Assembly: GCF_039539965.1 (NCBI RefSeq)
Contig: NZ_BAABED010000001.1
Span: forward strand, 1,364,001-1,428,000
Direction: 5' to 3'
Length of the DNA stretch: 64,000 bases
From: Arthrobacter methylotrophus
Lineage (GTDB): Bacteria > Actinomycetota > Actinomycetes > Actinomycetales > Micrococcaceae
Positions 14,231-23,817 of the stretch are shown here, piece by piece. A program made the translations under genes and the position numbers. The notes beneath the pieces are model-generated. The model saw only the letters and a program-made list of their open reading frames with translations, searched no databases and was not told the DNA's origin. The first letter of the stretch is position 1. Each line of letters starts with the position of its first letter.

Positions 14231-17005
14231 ATGGAACCGTATGTCGATCCATTCGCGCCCGAAATGTCCTCTTCCCCAGGTGGCACGGGCGAGTTTCGTG
14301 GGGCTTCGGACCCGCGGGCAACCGCTCAGAGGTTGCTTCGTGACCTGCGGGCGAGCCGTACGGGGTTGTCGGAGCGGGAAGCGGCACGGCGTCTGGTGGC
14401 ATACGGGCCGAACGAGCTGACCCGACATGGAGGGCGGCAGTGGCCGCGCCAGATCGTGCGGCAATTGGCACACCCGCTCGCGCTGCTGCTCTGGCTTGCG
14501 GCGCTCCTGAGCTATTTCAGCGGATCAGCCGCTTTGGCAGCGGCAATCATCGCCGTCATCCTTCTTAACGCCGGGTTCGCCTTCCTCCAGGAACGCCACG
14601 CGGAACGGGTTGTCGAAGCCCTGTCCGCTTACCTTCCCCCGCAGGCCCGTGTCCTGCGGGATGGCGGGGAGAGGCAAATCCCGGCCGGACTGCTTGTCCG
14701 CGGCGATGTGCTGGTGGTGCGCGAAGGCGATCGTGTCAGCGCCGATGCCCGGTTCCTCGAGGGTTCGGTGGAAATGGACCTCTCCACCCTGACCGGGGAA
14801 TCCCTCCCTGTTCCCCGGAGCGCAGAGGACCGGCCGCCGGAGGGTCCGCTGCTTCAGGCCATAGACATGGTTTTCAGCGGCACCAGCTGCACCGGCGGGG
14901 AAGCCGTCGCCGTGGTTTTCGCCACTGGAATGCACACCGAACTCGGCCGGATTGCCGCGCTCTCCGAACGCGTCGGCCACGACCAAAGCCCTCTTGAAAA
15001 GCAGGTCACCAGGGTGGCGCGGATCATAGCTGTCGTCGCCGTCGGGATGGGCATCGCGTTCATCCCGGTGGGCACCCTTCTCGGCGGTCTTTCGCTGAGC
15101 GACACCTTGAACTTCGCGATTGGGCTGCTTGTCGCCAATGTCCCCGAAGGCCTGCTTCCCACCATCACCCTTGCCTTGGCCGTAGGCGTACGCGTCCTGG
15201 CGCGTCGGGGAGCCTTGGTGAAACGGATCTCCGCGGTCGAAACCCTGGGCTCTACCAGCGTCATCTGTACGGACAAGACCGGTACCCTGACCATGAACCT
15301 GATGCGCGTCACCACCATCTGGACTTCAGGCGGTTACCTCGGCCTGGATACGCCACCACCTCCGATAAAGCCCGGCTCCCCGCCGTGGAAGTTGGCCGCG
15401 GCCTCGGCGGCATGCAATAACGCCGGTATCGACGGCGAAGGCAATGAACGCGGCGACCCTACCGAACTGGCCCTGCTGCACGCTGCCAACGCCCTCAGGG
15501 TGGGCGCGGACCCGCTCACCGTGGAACGGTTGACCCAGTTCCGTTTCGACCCTGCGCTGCGGCGCATGTCCACTATCGATCGCACCCCTGACGGTATCCG
15601 CGTGCATTGCAAGGGCGCCCCCGAGGAGCTGCTGCCCCTGTGCACCGGGATAGCAACAGTCGGGGGCACGCGGCCACTGACCAACGTGGAGCGCGACGCC
15701 GCAGCTTCGATCGTGGACAGCTGGGCCGGTCAGGGCCTGAGGATCCTGGCAATCGCAGAACGGGATCTCACCCCTCAAGAGGACGCTGCGCTGCCCCGTG
15801 AGAAAGCCGAACAAGGCCTGACTCTCCTGGGACTCGTTGCCATGTTCGACCCGCCGCGCCCCGAAGTCCCTGACGCCGTCGCGCGGTGCCACACCGCAGG
15901 AATCCGGCTCATCATCGTCACCGGCGACCACGGACTCACCGCCCGCGGCATCGCCTCCCGGGTCGGTATCGGAGACCGAGGCACACGCATCATCACTGGC
16001 GCGGAGCTGGACCTGATGCCCGAAAAGGCCCTCGACGACCTTCTCAACAACGGCGAAGAATTGATCTTCGCCCGCAGTTCGCCCGAAGCCAAACTGCGCA
16101 TTGCCGATGCCCTGCGCGATCTGGGAAAGGTCGTCGCCATGACCGGTGATGGCGTCAACGACGCCCCTGCCCTCCGACGGGCCGATATAGGCGTGGCCAT
16201 GGGAAGATCCGGAACCGACGTCGCCCGCGAAGCCGCCACCATGATCCTCACTGACGACAATTTCGCCTCCATAGTCAGCGCCGTCCAGGCCGGACGACAG
16301 GTCTACGACAACGTCCGCAAATTCATCGTCTACATCTTCGCCCACGCCACCCCCGAGGTCATCCCATTCTTGATCTATGCGGCTTCCGGCGCCAACATCC
16401 CCCTTCCCCTCACCGTCATGCAGATCCTCGCGATCGATCTGGGCACCGAAACCCTCCCGGCCCTTGCGCTCGGACGCGAACCCGAAGAACCCGGAGCCAT
16501 GACCCGGCCACCCCGTCAACGGGGACAAAACGTCATCGACGGACCCATGCTTGCCCGGGCCTGGGGCCTGCTGGGCGGTGTATCAGCGGTGCTCGTGACG
16601 GCGGCGTTCTTCACCACATTGCTCGTGGGCGGCTGGTACTACGGCGCAGACACCCGCACAGGCCCCCTTCACCTGGTCGGGATGCAGGCCACCACCATTA
16701 GCTTCCTGGGGATTGTCGCCTGTCAGATAGGCACTGCCATGGCCTCACGGACCCAGACTGCATCGCTGGCTCAAATCGGGCTCTTCAGTAATCGCCTGTT
16801 GCTTTGGGGCATCGCCTTCGAAATCGCCTTCACCGCCGCAGTGGTCGCTCTGCCACCACTTCAGGTAATTTTCGGTACCCGTCCACCGGAGCCATGGCAG
16901 ATCCTCGCCCTGGCCCCCTTCCCCTTCATCGTGTGGGGGACGGACGAACTGTGGCGATATAGGCGGCGATGGAAGACACAACAGCAACGATCGGACCCGG
17001 GCTGA
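14231..17005 (+). CDS. P-type cation-transporting ATPase (P2, Na,K/Ca-pump-like; CtpF-type)
   Basis: A 924-residue ion pump with the actuator motif TLTGES, phosphorylation site DKTGTLT and hinge [11 protein letters not shown]. Membrane helix 4 reads VANVPEGLL, helix 5 HATPEVIPF and helix 6 [11 protein letters not shown]. These closely parallel the cation-site helices of Na,K-ATPase and the P2 group, so Na+, K+, H+ or Ca2+ are likelier than a soft metal. The frame opens at 14072, but the ATG at 14231 is the natural start since the terminator and tRNA lie upstream. Two DosR-like boxes precede it. In M. tuberculosis the P2-type ATPase CtpF is a DosR target. Confidence 0.88.
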   Translation: MEPYVDPFAPEMSSSPGGTGEFRGASDPRATAQRLLRDLRASRTGLSEREAARRLVAYGPNELTRHGGRQWPRQIVRQLAHPLALLLWLAALLSYFSGSAALAAAIIAVILLNAGFAFLQERHAERVVEALSAYLPPQARVLRDGGERQIPAGLLVRGDVLVVREGDRVSADARFLEGSVEMDLSTLTGESLPVPRSAEDRPPEGPLLQAIDMVFSGTSCTGGEAVAVVFATGMHTELGRIAALSERVGHDQSPLEKQVTRVARIIAVVAVGMGIAFIPVGTLLGGLSLSDTLNFAIGLLVANVPEGLLPTITLALAVGVRVLARRGALVKRISAVETLGSTSVICTDKTGTLTMNLMRVTTIWTSGGYLGLDTPPPPIKPGSPPWKLAAASAACNNAGIDGEGNERGDPTELALLHAANALRVGADPLTVERLTQFRFDPALRRMSTIDRTPDGIRVHCKGAPEELLPLCTGIATVGGTRPLTNVERDAAASIVDSWAGQGLRILAIAERDLTPQEDAALPREKAEQGLTLLGLVAMFDPPRPEVPDAVARCHTAGIRLIIVTGDHGLTARGIASRVGIGDRGTRIITGAELDLMPEKALDDLLNNGEELIFARSSPEAKLRIADALRDLGKVVAMTGDGVNDAPALRRADIGVAMGRSGTDVAREAATMILTDDNFASIVSAVQAGRQVYDNVRKFIVYIFAHATPEVIPFLIYAASGANIPLPLTVMQILAIDLGTETLPALALGREPEEPGAMTRPPRQRGQNVIDGPMLARAWGLLGGVSAVLVTAAFFTTLLVGGWYYGADTRTGPLHLVGMQATTISFLGIVACQIGTAMASRTQTASLAQIGLFSNRLLLWGIAFEIAFTAAVVALPPLQVIFGTRPPEPWQILALAPFPFIVWGTDELWRYRRRWKTQQQRSDPG

Positions 17006-17094
17006 CCCGTGTCTCCGATAGCCGGGATGCCGGGTCGCACCATCGCGACATCCGGTCGCCTTCTATCCTTGGCCTGCTGCTGCCGGCGACGAGT

Positions 17095-20000
17095 TCAGGC
17101 GGCCGTGGTGCCTGGTTCGCCCAGCACGAATTTCCGCACGTTCCCCGCGCCCAAAAGGACCTCGTCGGAACCGACCCGTATGCAGACCGCAGCTGCGTCT
17201 CCGGATGCTGCTGAAACAGTCAAGGCGGCGTGGTTCAGGCTGACCTCGAGCAATTGGTCCCGGTACCGGACGCGAAAGGACACTGCTCGTATCCCTTTGG
17301 GCATCTTCGGGGAGAAAAGGAGTGCATCCTTGGTGATTCTCAGTCCGGCGAAGCTGCGCTGGATCACATCGATCGTCCCTGCCATGGCGCCAAGGTGAAT
17401 ACCCGTGTGCGTGGTGCCTCCCTGCGTGTCGTCAAGGTCGGCAGTGAGCGCTTCTCTGAAGGTGTTCCAGGCCCGGTCCGGGTCCATTGCCGCCAGCACC
17501 GAGGCATGGGCCACACGGCTGAGGGTGGAGCCATGCGCCGTGCGCGCGAGGTAGTACTCAACTGTCGCAGCGAGTTGCTCTGTGTTCACTGTGTAACCCA
17601 GCCGGGCCAGGAAAAGCACCAACTCCTGCTCGCCCAGCACGTACAGGAGCATCAGCACGTCAGCCTGTTTGGCCAGCCGGTACCGGTTAGTGCTGTCGCC
17701 CTCGGCTTCCAGGATCAGGTCGAGGCGTTCAATGTTCTTGTATTTGCCCCGGTAGTGTTCCCAGTCGAGTTCCTCCAAGTCTTCATAACCATCGAACTGG
17801 CTAATGATGATGTCTCCGCTAAAGAACGGTACGAACATCCGTTTGCTGACGTGCAGCCAGCCTGCCATCTCGGCCGGATCTATCGACAGGCGTCCGCGAA
17901 GATCTTCCAGGTCGTAGCCGTGAAGCATCGTCATGATCTCGTGGGCCTGTTCGCAGACCCATGCGGCCATGACGTTCGTGTACGCATTGTCGTTTAATCC
18001 CCCGCCGGGATTGTCCGGGTCGCCTGTGTGGTATTCGTCCGGGCCCATGACTCCGCGAAGATGGAAGCGGTCCTCTACGTCGTCGTATTCGGACATGGAG
18101 GCGACGAGCCGCGCCACCTCCACCACGAGTTCGGCGCCATGATGCAGGAGCCACCCCCGGTCTTGCGTGGCCAGAAAATACTGCCATGCGTTGAAGGCCA
18201 CGGCCATGCCGGCATGCCGTTGAAGGTGGGAATAGTCTGGTACCCATCTGCCGGATCGCCGGTTGAAAAGCCAACGGGGAGTCTCGTCCCTGCCGTCGCT
18301 GCCGCTCTGCCAGGGGAACAGCGCCCCCTGGAACCCCGCTGCAGCGGCTGCATCCCTTGCCGCGGGCAGCCGGCGCCAGCGGTAGTCGATGAGGGAGCGG
18401 GCAACAGAGGGCATTCGGGAAGTGAGAAGGGGCAGGACGAAGAGCTCATCCCAGAAGATGTGGCCCCGGTAACCTTCTCCATGCAGCCCGCGGGCCGGCA
18501 CACCGGCGTCCAGTTGAGTCGTGTGCGGGCTAAGGGTCTGCAAAACGTGGAAGACATGAAGATTCAGGATCAGCTGGACCTGAGGGCTCCCGTCAATGCT
18601 TATAACGAACAAATGCAGCAATCTTCCCCAAGCAGCCTCATGCTCGGCGAGCATGAGGTCAAAGCGGTGCCCGGCGGTACTGAGCACCAACCTCGCCCCG
18701 GATGCGGGTGAGGAGATAGCGCGGTCGCGGGAGGTCACGATTGCTGCCGTCTTGGACACCACGAGGGGCGTGGCATCGCTCAGCGGGACCTCGAAGGAGC
18801 GGTAATACAATCCGGATTCCTCCCCGGGTGCGCCGTTGCTTTCCAATCCTGAAACCCGGGTCTGTAGCGCTGTCGCGATCCTGATATGACTTTGGCTGGT
18901 CTCAACTTCTATCACCGGGATCGGTTCTGCTGGTCCGGACACGTTGAGGACCGCTAGATGACGGTGGGAAAGGAGAGCGTCCTCCGGGACATTTTCGTTG
19001 GTCACGCCGGTGTCCACTCCGCTGCGGATACTGACGGACGCGCTCCAGCCCCTGGCCGTAAGAGTTGTCTCCAGTGCCATCAGATGAGGGTGGGCCATCG
19101 ATACGAACCGGCGCTGAACCAGTTCCAACCGCCGCCCGTCATCCGCCTCCAGCACGACTTCCCGCTGCAAGGTAGCCCGACGCAGGTCGAGCACACGCCT
19201 CTCACGACGGATCTTCAAGCCGTCTCCGGACCACCAGTCCGTCCCATCCAGCCGGACGTCCAGGATCAGCCAGTTGGGAACATTGACCATATGTTCGTCT
19301 TCAATCGACTGGCCTTGCACGGTACTGACCAATCTGTTGTAGACACCGGCAAGGTAAGTGCCTGGATACCGGACCTCGCTCATCCTGCTCTCCGGAGCCG
19401 CGCCGCGCACGGCCAAGTACCCGTTACCGAGCGTGGTCAGTGCTTCCCGGTGGCCCTCGTGGGCTGGATCGTACCCCTCATAGACAAGGCGCCATGGGTC
19501 GGTGAGAACGCGGCCCAGATCCAGCTGGCCCACGTCGGTCAGCACGACGTCGGCACCGGCCGCTTCGAGCTCGGACCTCCTGACATCCGCCCTGTCGATC
19601 CCGACGACAAGCCCAAAGCCCCCACTGTGGGCCGCTTCAACCCCGGCCACGGCATCTTCAATCACGACGGCGCGGGCGGGCGGGACTCCCAAACGATGCG
19701 CGACCTCAAGGAACAAGGCCGGGTCAGGTTTGCCTGCCAGCCCCAACTCGCCGGCCACGGCACCATCAATGACCAGGTCGAAAGCATTCGAGAGCCCGGC
19801 GGCGGCCAGGACAGCGGATGCGTTCCGGCTTGACGTTGCCAGGACCACGGGAATCCGCCCTGACCGCAGCCGTTCAAGAAGCGCCACTGTCCCGGGGAAG
19901 GGTGCCGCCCCTTCGCGTCCAAGGCGCTCCTTGAACAGCTGGTTCTTCCGTTCGGCCAGGCCGTGGACCGACCATTCGCCGGCAGGATCCAAGGCATCAC

Positions 20001-20268
20001 TCGCAGGCAGTTCGATGCCACGGGAACTGAGGAAAGCCCTTACACCGTCCTCCCGTGGCCTGCCGTCTACGTACTTCAGGTAGTCACTGCTGCTGAAGGG
20101 GTCCCTCCGCGCCGTCGGCGGCACACGGCGGTCCTTCAACACCTCGTTGAAGAGGTCCCTCCACGCTGCCTCATGCACCGAAGCCGTGTCCGTGACCACG
20201 CCATCCAGGTCAAAGATCACAACGTCAAAAGGTGACAAAGCGGCCGCGGCCGTAAGTGACTCCGTCAT
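17095..20268 (-). CDS. Fusion of beta-phosphoglucomutase-type HAD with GH65 disaccharide phosphorylase
   Basis: A 1057-residue two-domain enzyme. Residues about 10-250 are a HAD phosphatase/mutase with the nucleophile motif FDLDGVVTDT and the late motif VIEDAVAGVEAA. Residues about 255-1057 are a GH65 phosphorylase with FWDELFVLPLL, the general-acid motif GPDEYHTGDPDN and the phosphate-site motif HGSTLS. GH65 enzymes split trehalose, maltose or kojibiose with phosphate to beta-glucose 1-phosphate. A fused beta-phosphoglucomutase would turn this into glucose 6-phosphate without ATP. A DosR-like box lies 33 bp upstream. The M. tuberculosis homologue Rv2006 (annotated otsB1) has this architecture and is a DosR target. 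The HAD might instead be a trehalose-phosphate phosphatase-like enzyme. Confidence 0.9.
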   Translation of the reverse strand: MTESLTAAAALSPFDVVIFDLDGVVTDTASVHEAAWRDLFNEVLKDRRVPPTARRDPFSSSDYLKYVDGRPREDGVRAFLSSRGIELPASDALDPAGEWSVHGLAERKNQLFKERLGREGAAPFPGTVALLERLRSGRIPVVLATSSRNASAVLAAAGLSNAFDLVIDGAVAGELGLAGKPDPALFLEVAHRLGVPPARAVVIEDAVAGVEAAHSGGFGLVVGIDRADVRRSELEAAGADVVLTDVGQLDLGRVLTDPWRLVYEGYDPAHEGHREALTTLGNGYLAVRGAAPESRMSEVRYPGTYLAGVYNRLVSTVQGQSIEDEHMVNVPNWLILDVRLDGTDWWSGDGLKIRRERRVLDLRRATLQREVVLEADDGRRLELVQRRFVSMAHPHLMALETTLTARGWSASVSIRSGVDTGVTNENVPEDALLSHRHLAVLNVSGPAEPIPVIEVETSQSHIRIATALQTRVSGLESNGAPGEESGLYYRSFEVPLSDATPLVVSKTAAIVTSRDRAISSPASGARLVLSTAGHRFDLMLAEHEAAWGRLLHLFVISIDGSPQVQLILNLHVFHVLQTLSPHTTQLDAGVPARGLHGEGYRGHIFWDELFVLPLLTSRMPSVARSLIDYRWRRLPAARDAAAAAGFQGALFPWQSGSDGRDETPRWLFNRRSGRWVPDYSHLQRHAGMAVAFNAWQYFLATQDRGWLLHHGAELVVEVARLVASMSEYDDVEDRFHLRGVMGPDEYHTGDPDNPGGGLNDNAYTNVMAAWVCEQAHEIMTMLHGYDLEDLRGRLSIDPAEMAGWLHVSKRMFVPFFSGDIIISQFDGYEDLEELDWEHYRGKYKNIERLDLILEAEGDSTNRYRLAKQADVLMLLYVLGEQELVLFLARLGYTVNTEQLAATVEYYLARTAHGSTLSRVAHASVLAAMDPDRAWNTFREALTADLDDTQGGTTHTGIHLGAMAGTIDVIQRSFAGLRITKDALLFSPKMPKGIRAVSFRVRYRDQLLEVSLNHAALTVSAASGDAAAVCIRVGSDEVLLGAGNVRKFVLGEPGTTAA

Positions 20269-20300
20269 GACACATCCCTACCAGCTATCAGTCCGGGCGG

Positions 20301-20320
20301 CCAGTGACGATGGTCCCGGT
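20301..20320. promoter_or_regulatory. DosR-box-like site upstream of the HAD-GH65 fusion
   Basis: The core GTGACGATGGTCCC followed by G matches the DosR consensus at 12 of 20 positions, and at 11 of the 14 central ones (GAC, WW, GTCCC). It is positioned 33 bp before the start codon on the minus strand. Confidence 0.45.
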
Positions 20321-20409
20321 GACCGATTTCCGGCACGTCAGGATGACCTGCAGGTTCTGTGTTCAGGGATTAGGTTCAGCGGTGCGGCGCCCGAAGAGGG
20401 CGCAGACCG

Positions 20410-20787
20410 CTACTCGGTCTTGACGCCATATTCCGCTGCGCTGACGAACTCGATGGCCGAGTAGGTCTCCTCGCCCACCACCCAAGCATTGTGACCCGGT
20501 GGAATGGTGTATGAATCTCCTGCGGAGATGCTGATCTTCTTGCCATGGGTGGTCTCGACTTCCAGTGCACCGGCAACGCAGTACCCTACGTGGTTGAGCT
20601 GGCAGGAATCGGTGTGTACCACGGGCTTGATGCAATCCGCCCACGTCCAGCCCGGCTCGAAGCTGAAGCGGCCAATGGTGTAGTCACCGACAGTGACGAC
20701 TTCCACCAAGGTTTTGTCCGGACGGCGGGTTTCATCGGGGGAATTGTGTGACTTTACTTCAAGCTGCGTGACGACGTTTACGGTCAT
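20410..20787 (-). CDS. Cupin-domain protein
   Basis: A 125-residue single-cupin protein. The start at 20787 (MTVNVVTQLEVK) is chosen because upstream codons are non-coding in style. The first cupin motif is degenerate (CQLNHVGYCVAGALEV) and the second reads GDSYTIPPGHNAWVV. Metal-binding histidines are therefore only partly conserved. Small cupins of this kind may bind a sugar or metabolite or act as isomerases. It lies upstream of, and in the same direction as, the HAD-GH65 gene, but 141 bp away. Function unknown. Confidence 0.75.
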   Translation of the reverse strand: MTVNVVTQLEVKSHNSPDETRRPDKTLVEVVTVGDYTIGRFSFEPGWTWADCIKPVVHTDSCQLNHVGYCVAGALEVETTHGKKISISAGDSYTIPPGHNAWVVGEETYSAIEFVSAAEYGVKTE

Positions 20788-20994
20788 GATCTGCTCACAA
20801 GGGGGAGTGGGAGCCTGGTCTTCGAGGTCCGCAACGCGGCTCGCCCTTCGCGGCGGACCCTGGGGTGTCTGGGCTGCTCGCGGCGCGTGCCGTGGCCTTG
20901 AGCAGCGGGCAGACGGTCGGTTACTTGCAATCTCTACCATCCTCCGCAGACCTCGTGTTGTCGAGGGTTCCTGGGGAGGATAGATTGGTGCACC

Positions 20995-22140
20995 GTGACC
21001 TTGACCGAGCTGGATGCACACCTTGAGACGCTGTTCGGCGCCCTGCGCCGGTTCCCCGACGTCGAAGCGGAGAACTTGCAGGCGCACGACGCCACCGACA
21101 GGCTCCTCCTCGAGACCGCCGCAAGCTACATCCGCAACCCGGACGCTCGCGTCGCGGTGATAGGCGACCGCTACGGCGCCCTGACCCTGGGCACTTTGGC
21201 CGCCCTCGGCGTCGGGCACGTTCGCGTGAACCAGGATTTGTACGTCAGCCGGCTCGCCCTCCAATCGAACGCCGGGGCGTCAGGGTTGTCCGGCCGCTTT
21301 GAGCAGTTCGAGCTCGGAGCCGACTTGCTCGACGGCGCCGAGCTAGTGATCATGCAACTCCCCAAGGCGCTCGCCGAGCTGGAGGAGATCGCCGACGCCG
21401 TCGCCCGCTTTGCGGCTCCGGGCGCAGTCCTGCTGGCGGGAGGGCGCGTCAAGCACATGTCCCTGGGCATGAATGCTGTCCTGGAACGCAATTTTGAGTC
21501 GGTGCAGCCGCAACTCGCACAGCGGAAGTCGCGGGCCCTGCTTGCCACTGGTCCCAAGCGTCCGGCCGGTCCGGAGACCTTTCCCGTCGCGGAGCAGAAC
21601 ACCGAGCTAGGTATCACCGTCTGTGCTCACGGGGCTGCGTTTTCGGGCACGAAGCTGGACATCGGCACACGCTTCCTTTTGGGTTTCCTGGGCCGGATCC
21701 CTCATGCGCGCCACGCGATTGACCTCGGCTGCGGAACCGGGATCCTCGCCACGATATATGCCCGGAACCGGCCCGATGCCCGCGTGACCGCGACCGACCA
21801 ATCGGCCGCCGCGGTTGCGTCCGCGAAGGCAACCGCGGCGGCCAATGGGCTGGGAGGCCGGGTCATGGTGGTGCAGGACGACGCCATGTCCACTTTCGAG
21901 CCTGGCAGCGCCGACCTCATCCTGCTGAACCCGCCGTTTCACCTCGGCGCCAGCATCCACGCCGGTGCGGCCACGAAGATGTTCGAGGCCGCTGCACGGG
22001 TCCTGGCTTCCGGCGGGGAACTCTGGACTGTCTACAACAGCCACTTGCAGTACCGCCCCGGGCTGGAGCGGCTGATCGGGCCCACTACCGAGATCGGCCG
22101 GAACCCGAAGTTCACGGTGACCCGCAGCATCAAACGTTAA
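20995..22140 (+). CDS. RsmC/RlmG-like class I methyltransferase
   Basis: A 381-residue protein with a degenerate N-terminal half and a C-terminal SAM-binding domain. Motif I is IDLGCGTGILATIYA and the catalytic motif is LLNPPFHLG. NPPF marks N-methylation of an exocyclic amino group, and two-domain proteins of this type (RsmC, RlmG) make m2G in 16S or 23S rRNA. Which rRNA position is modified cannot be told here. The GTG at 20995 is preceded by GGGGAGGA at a rather long spacing of 14 nt. The last codons and stop are part of a 17-bp tandem duplication. Confidence 0.82.
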   Translation: MTLTELDAHLETLFGALRRFPDVEAENLQAHDATDRLLLETAASYIRNPDARVAVIGDRYGALTLGTLAALGVGHVRVNQDLYVSRLALQSNAGASGLSGRFEQFELGADLLDGAELVIMQLPKALAELEEIADAVARFAAPGAVLLAGGRVKHMSLGMNAVLERNFESVQPQLAQRKSRALLATGPKRPAGPETFPVAEQNTELGITVCAHGAAFSGTKLDIGTRFLLGFLGRIPHARHAIDLGCGTGILATIYARNRPDARVTATDQSAAAVASAKATAAANGLGGRVMVVQDDAMSTFEPGSADLILLNPPFHLGASIHAGAATKMFEAAARVLASGGELWTVYNSHLQYRPGLERLIGPTTEIGRNPKFTVTRSIKR

Positions 22141-22157
22141 GCAGCATCAAACGTTAA
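22124..22157. repeat. 17-bp tandem duplication spanning a stop codon
   Basis: GCAGCATCAAACGTTAA occurs at 22124-22140 and again immediately at 22141-22157. The first copy ends with the stop codon of the methyltransferase gene. A similar event occurs at 62124. Confidence 0.97.
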
Positions 22158-22446
22158 AGGGGCAGCTCTGTTCCAGTGGCCCGTTCCCAGCAATTGTTCA
22201 ACCCCGACGTGCCCGATCTTCGACATCTGCGGGTTGTCATCCGGGAGACTGACCATCGCCGTCGCCAGGACCACAGCCCAACCCCGGGCTCGGGTCGGCG
22301 TATCGGCATTCGAGCCATTTCCCGGGCCTCGCGTTCGCAATGTCGGCATGCATTACCTCCGGGCAGCGTGTGGGCATACCGAGACATGCACAGGTGCCGT
22401 ACGATGCAAATGCAACAGCATTATCCGAATGATTTTAGGGGATTCC
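22158..22446. other. Intergenic region upstream of the ROK gene
   Basis: No convincing gene is seen in this stretch. Short open frames on both strands lack a ribosome binding site and recognisable sequence. The last 45 bp are AT-rich (imperfect palindrome around ATTATCCGAATGAT at about 22420) and probably contain the promoter and an operator for the ROK regulator. Confidence 0.4.
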
Positions 22447-23700
22447 GTGACTGAGATCCGCCAGCCGACTCCGAGGCGCGGAACTAATCTGCCACGCATG
22501 GGGGACTTCAACCTGACCGTCATTCTCGACGCAATTAGGCGATCATCGGGCGGCCTGAGCCGCGTGGAACTGGCCCAGATCGTGGGCCTCTCGCCGCAGA
22601 CCATCTCGAATATCTCCAGGCGGCTGCTGGACCAGCAGCTCATTGTGGAGGCAGGCAAGGAAGGCAGCGGTCCGGGCAAGCCCCGTACCATCCTGCGCCT
22701 GAACCCGTCCGGAATGTACGCGTTGGGCGTCCACGTTGATCCCGCAGTCATCACTTCCGTGGTCCTGGATCTGGTGGGCGCCGTCGTGAAACACTCGCGG
22801 ATCCCCACTCCGGCCGGCGGCAATCCACAGCACGTCATCGCCGCCATAGCGGAGGAAATCAAGTCACTGATCCAAGAGTCCGGTGTAGTTCCGGGGAAGA
22901 TCGCCGGACTCGGCGTCGCGGCGCCGGGCCCGATAGACCTCGATGAGGGTGCCGTGGTGGATCCGCCCCTCATGATGGGTTGGGACCGGGTTCACCTGAG
23001 GGACGCCCTCGCGGAGGCCACCGGACTGGAGACCCTCGTGGACAAGGACGTCACGAGTGCAGCCGTCGCCGAAACCTGGGCAGGTGGGGTCAGTGGCACC
23101 GGCAGCTTTATCTTCATGTACATGGGTACCGGTATTGGCTGCGGGATCGTCCTGAACGACGAGGTGGTCCGGGGAACCTCCGGCAACGCCGGAGAAATCG
23201 GCCACATCATTGTCGATCCGGACGGCCCCGAATGCGATTGCGGCCTGCGGGGGTGCGTCAAGTCTTCCTGCATTCCACAGGTCCTCGTGGCCGAGGCTGA
23301 AAAGCAAGGCGTGCTGAACGGTTCCCGTAGAAGCACGGAAGGCCCGGAAGTGCAGGAAGGCTTTGCACGGCTTTGCGATGCCGCGGACTCGGGCGACGAA
23401 CGTGCCATTGCCATCATCGATAAGTCGGCGGTGCTGGTTGCCCGTGCGGTTGCTGTGGTGACCAACACCCTCGACGTCGAACGCGTTGTCTTCGGCGGCC
23501 CCTTCTGGGGCCGGATGGCAGAGCGCTACCTGGAACGCATCCCCGCCCTGCTCGCCGCAAACAGCGCTGCCAACAGCATCCACGGCATTGAGGTGGTCGG
23601 AACCGGAGTGGGCGAAGACGTGGGCGCCATCGGGGCAGCTTGTCTGGTACTGGAGCACACCCTTGCACCACGCGCCCAGCGGCTTTTGTTGGACGGTTAA
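22447..23700 (+). CDS. ROK-family transcriptional regulator
   Basis: A 417-residue regulator with an N-terminal winged helix (SRVELAQIVGLSPQTISNISRR) and a ROK sugar-kinase-fold domain. The ROK zinc motif GHI followed by CDCGLRGC is present. The GTG at 22447 is chosen because AGGGG lies 6-8 bp upstream; a longer open frame upstream lacks family sequence. ROK repressors bind a sugar or sugar phosphate to release DNA. The gene is followed by a terminator and then by a sugar ABC importer, which is its likely target. Confidence 0.85.
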   Translation: MTEIRQPTPRRGTNLPRMGDFNLTVILDAIRRSSGGLSRVELAQIVGLSPQTISNISRRLLDQQLIVEAGKEGSGPGKPRTILRLNPSGMYALGVHVDPAVITSVVLDLVGAVVKHSRIPTPAGGNPQHVIAAIAEEIKSLIQESGVVPGKIAGLGVAAPGPIDLDEGAVVDPPLMMGWDRVHLRDALAEATGLETLVDKDVTSAAVAETWAGGVSGTGSFIFMYMGTGIGCGIVLNDEVVRGTSGNAGEIGHIIVDPDGPECDCGLRGCVKSSCIPQVLVAEAEKQGVLNGSRRSTEGPEVQEGFARLCDAADSGDERAIAIIDKSAVLVARAVAVVTNTLDVERVVFGGPFWGRMAERYLERIPALLAANSAANSIHGIEVVGTGVGEDVGAIGAACLVLEHTLAPRAQRLLLDG

Positions 23701-23712
23701 GGCTTTCTCTTC

Positions 23713-23737
23713 GCCCTGTTCAGCAGGGCTGTGTTTT
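23713..23737 (+). terminator. Rho-independent terminator after the ROK gene
   Basis: GCCCTG (23713-23718) pairs with CAGGGC (23724-23729) across a 5-nt loop, followed by TGTGTTTTT. It separates the regulator transcript from the importer genes. Confidence 0.75.
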
Positions 23738-23817
23738 TAATGTTCATTTATATATCGGCAAAAAGGCTGGGCCAGCTGAAGTGTGGGGGGCTGCAGCCGC
23801 GTGAAGATCGGAGCGTC

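Noticed and set aside
15326..16528. 400-codon minus-strand open frame opposite the P-type ATPase
   Set aside because: Shadow of the ATPase reading frame. The plus strand carries all P-type motifs across this stretch.
22137..22387. Overlapping 70-90 codon frames before the ROK gene
   Set aside because: They lack ribosome binding sites and family-like composition, and overlap each other on both strands.
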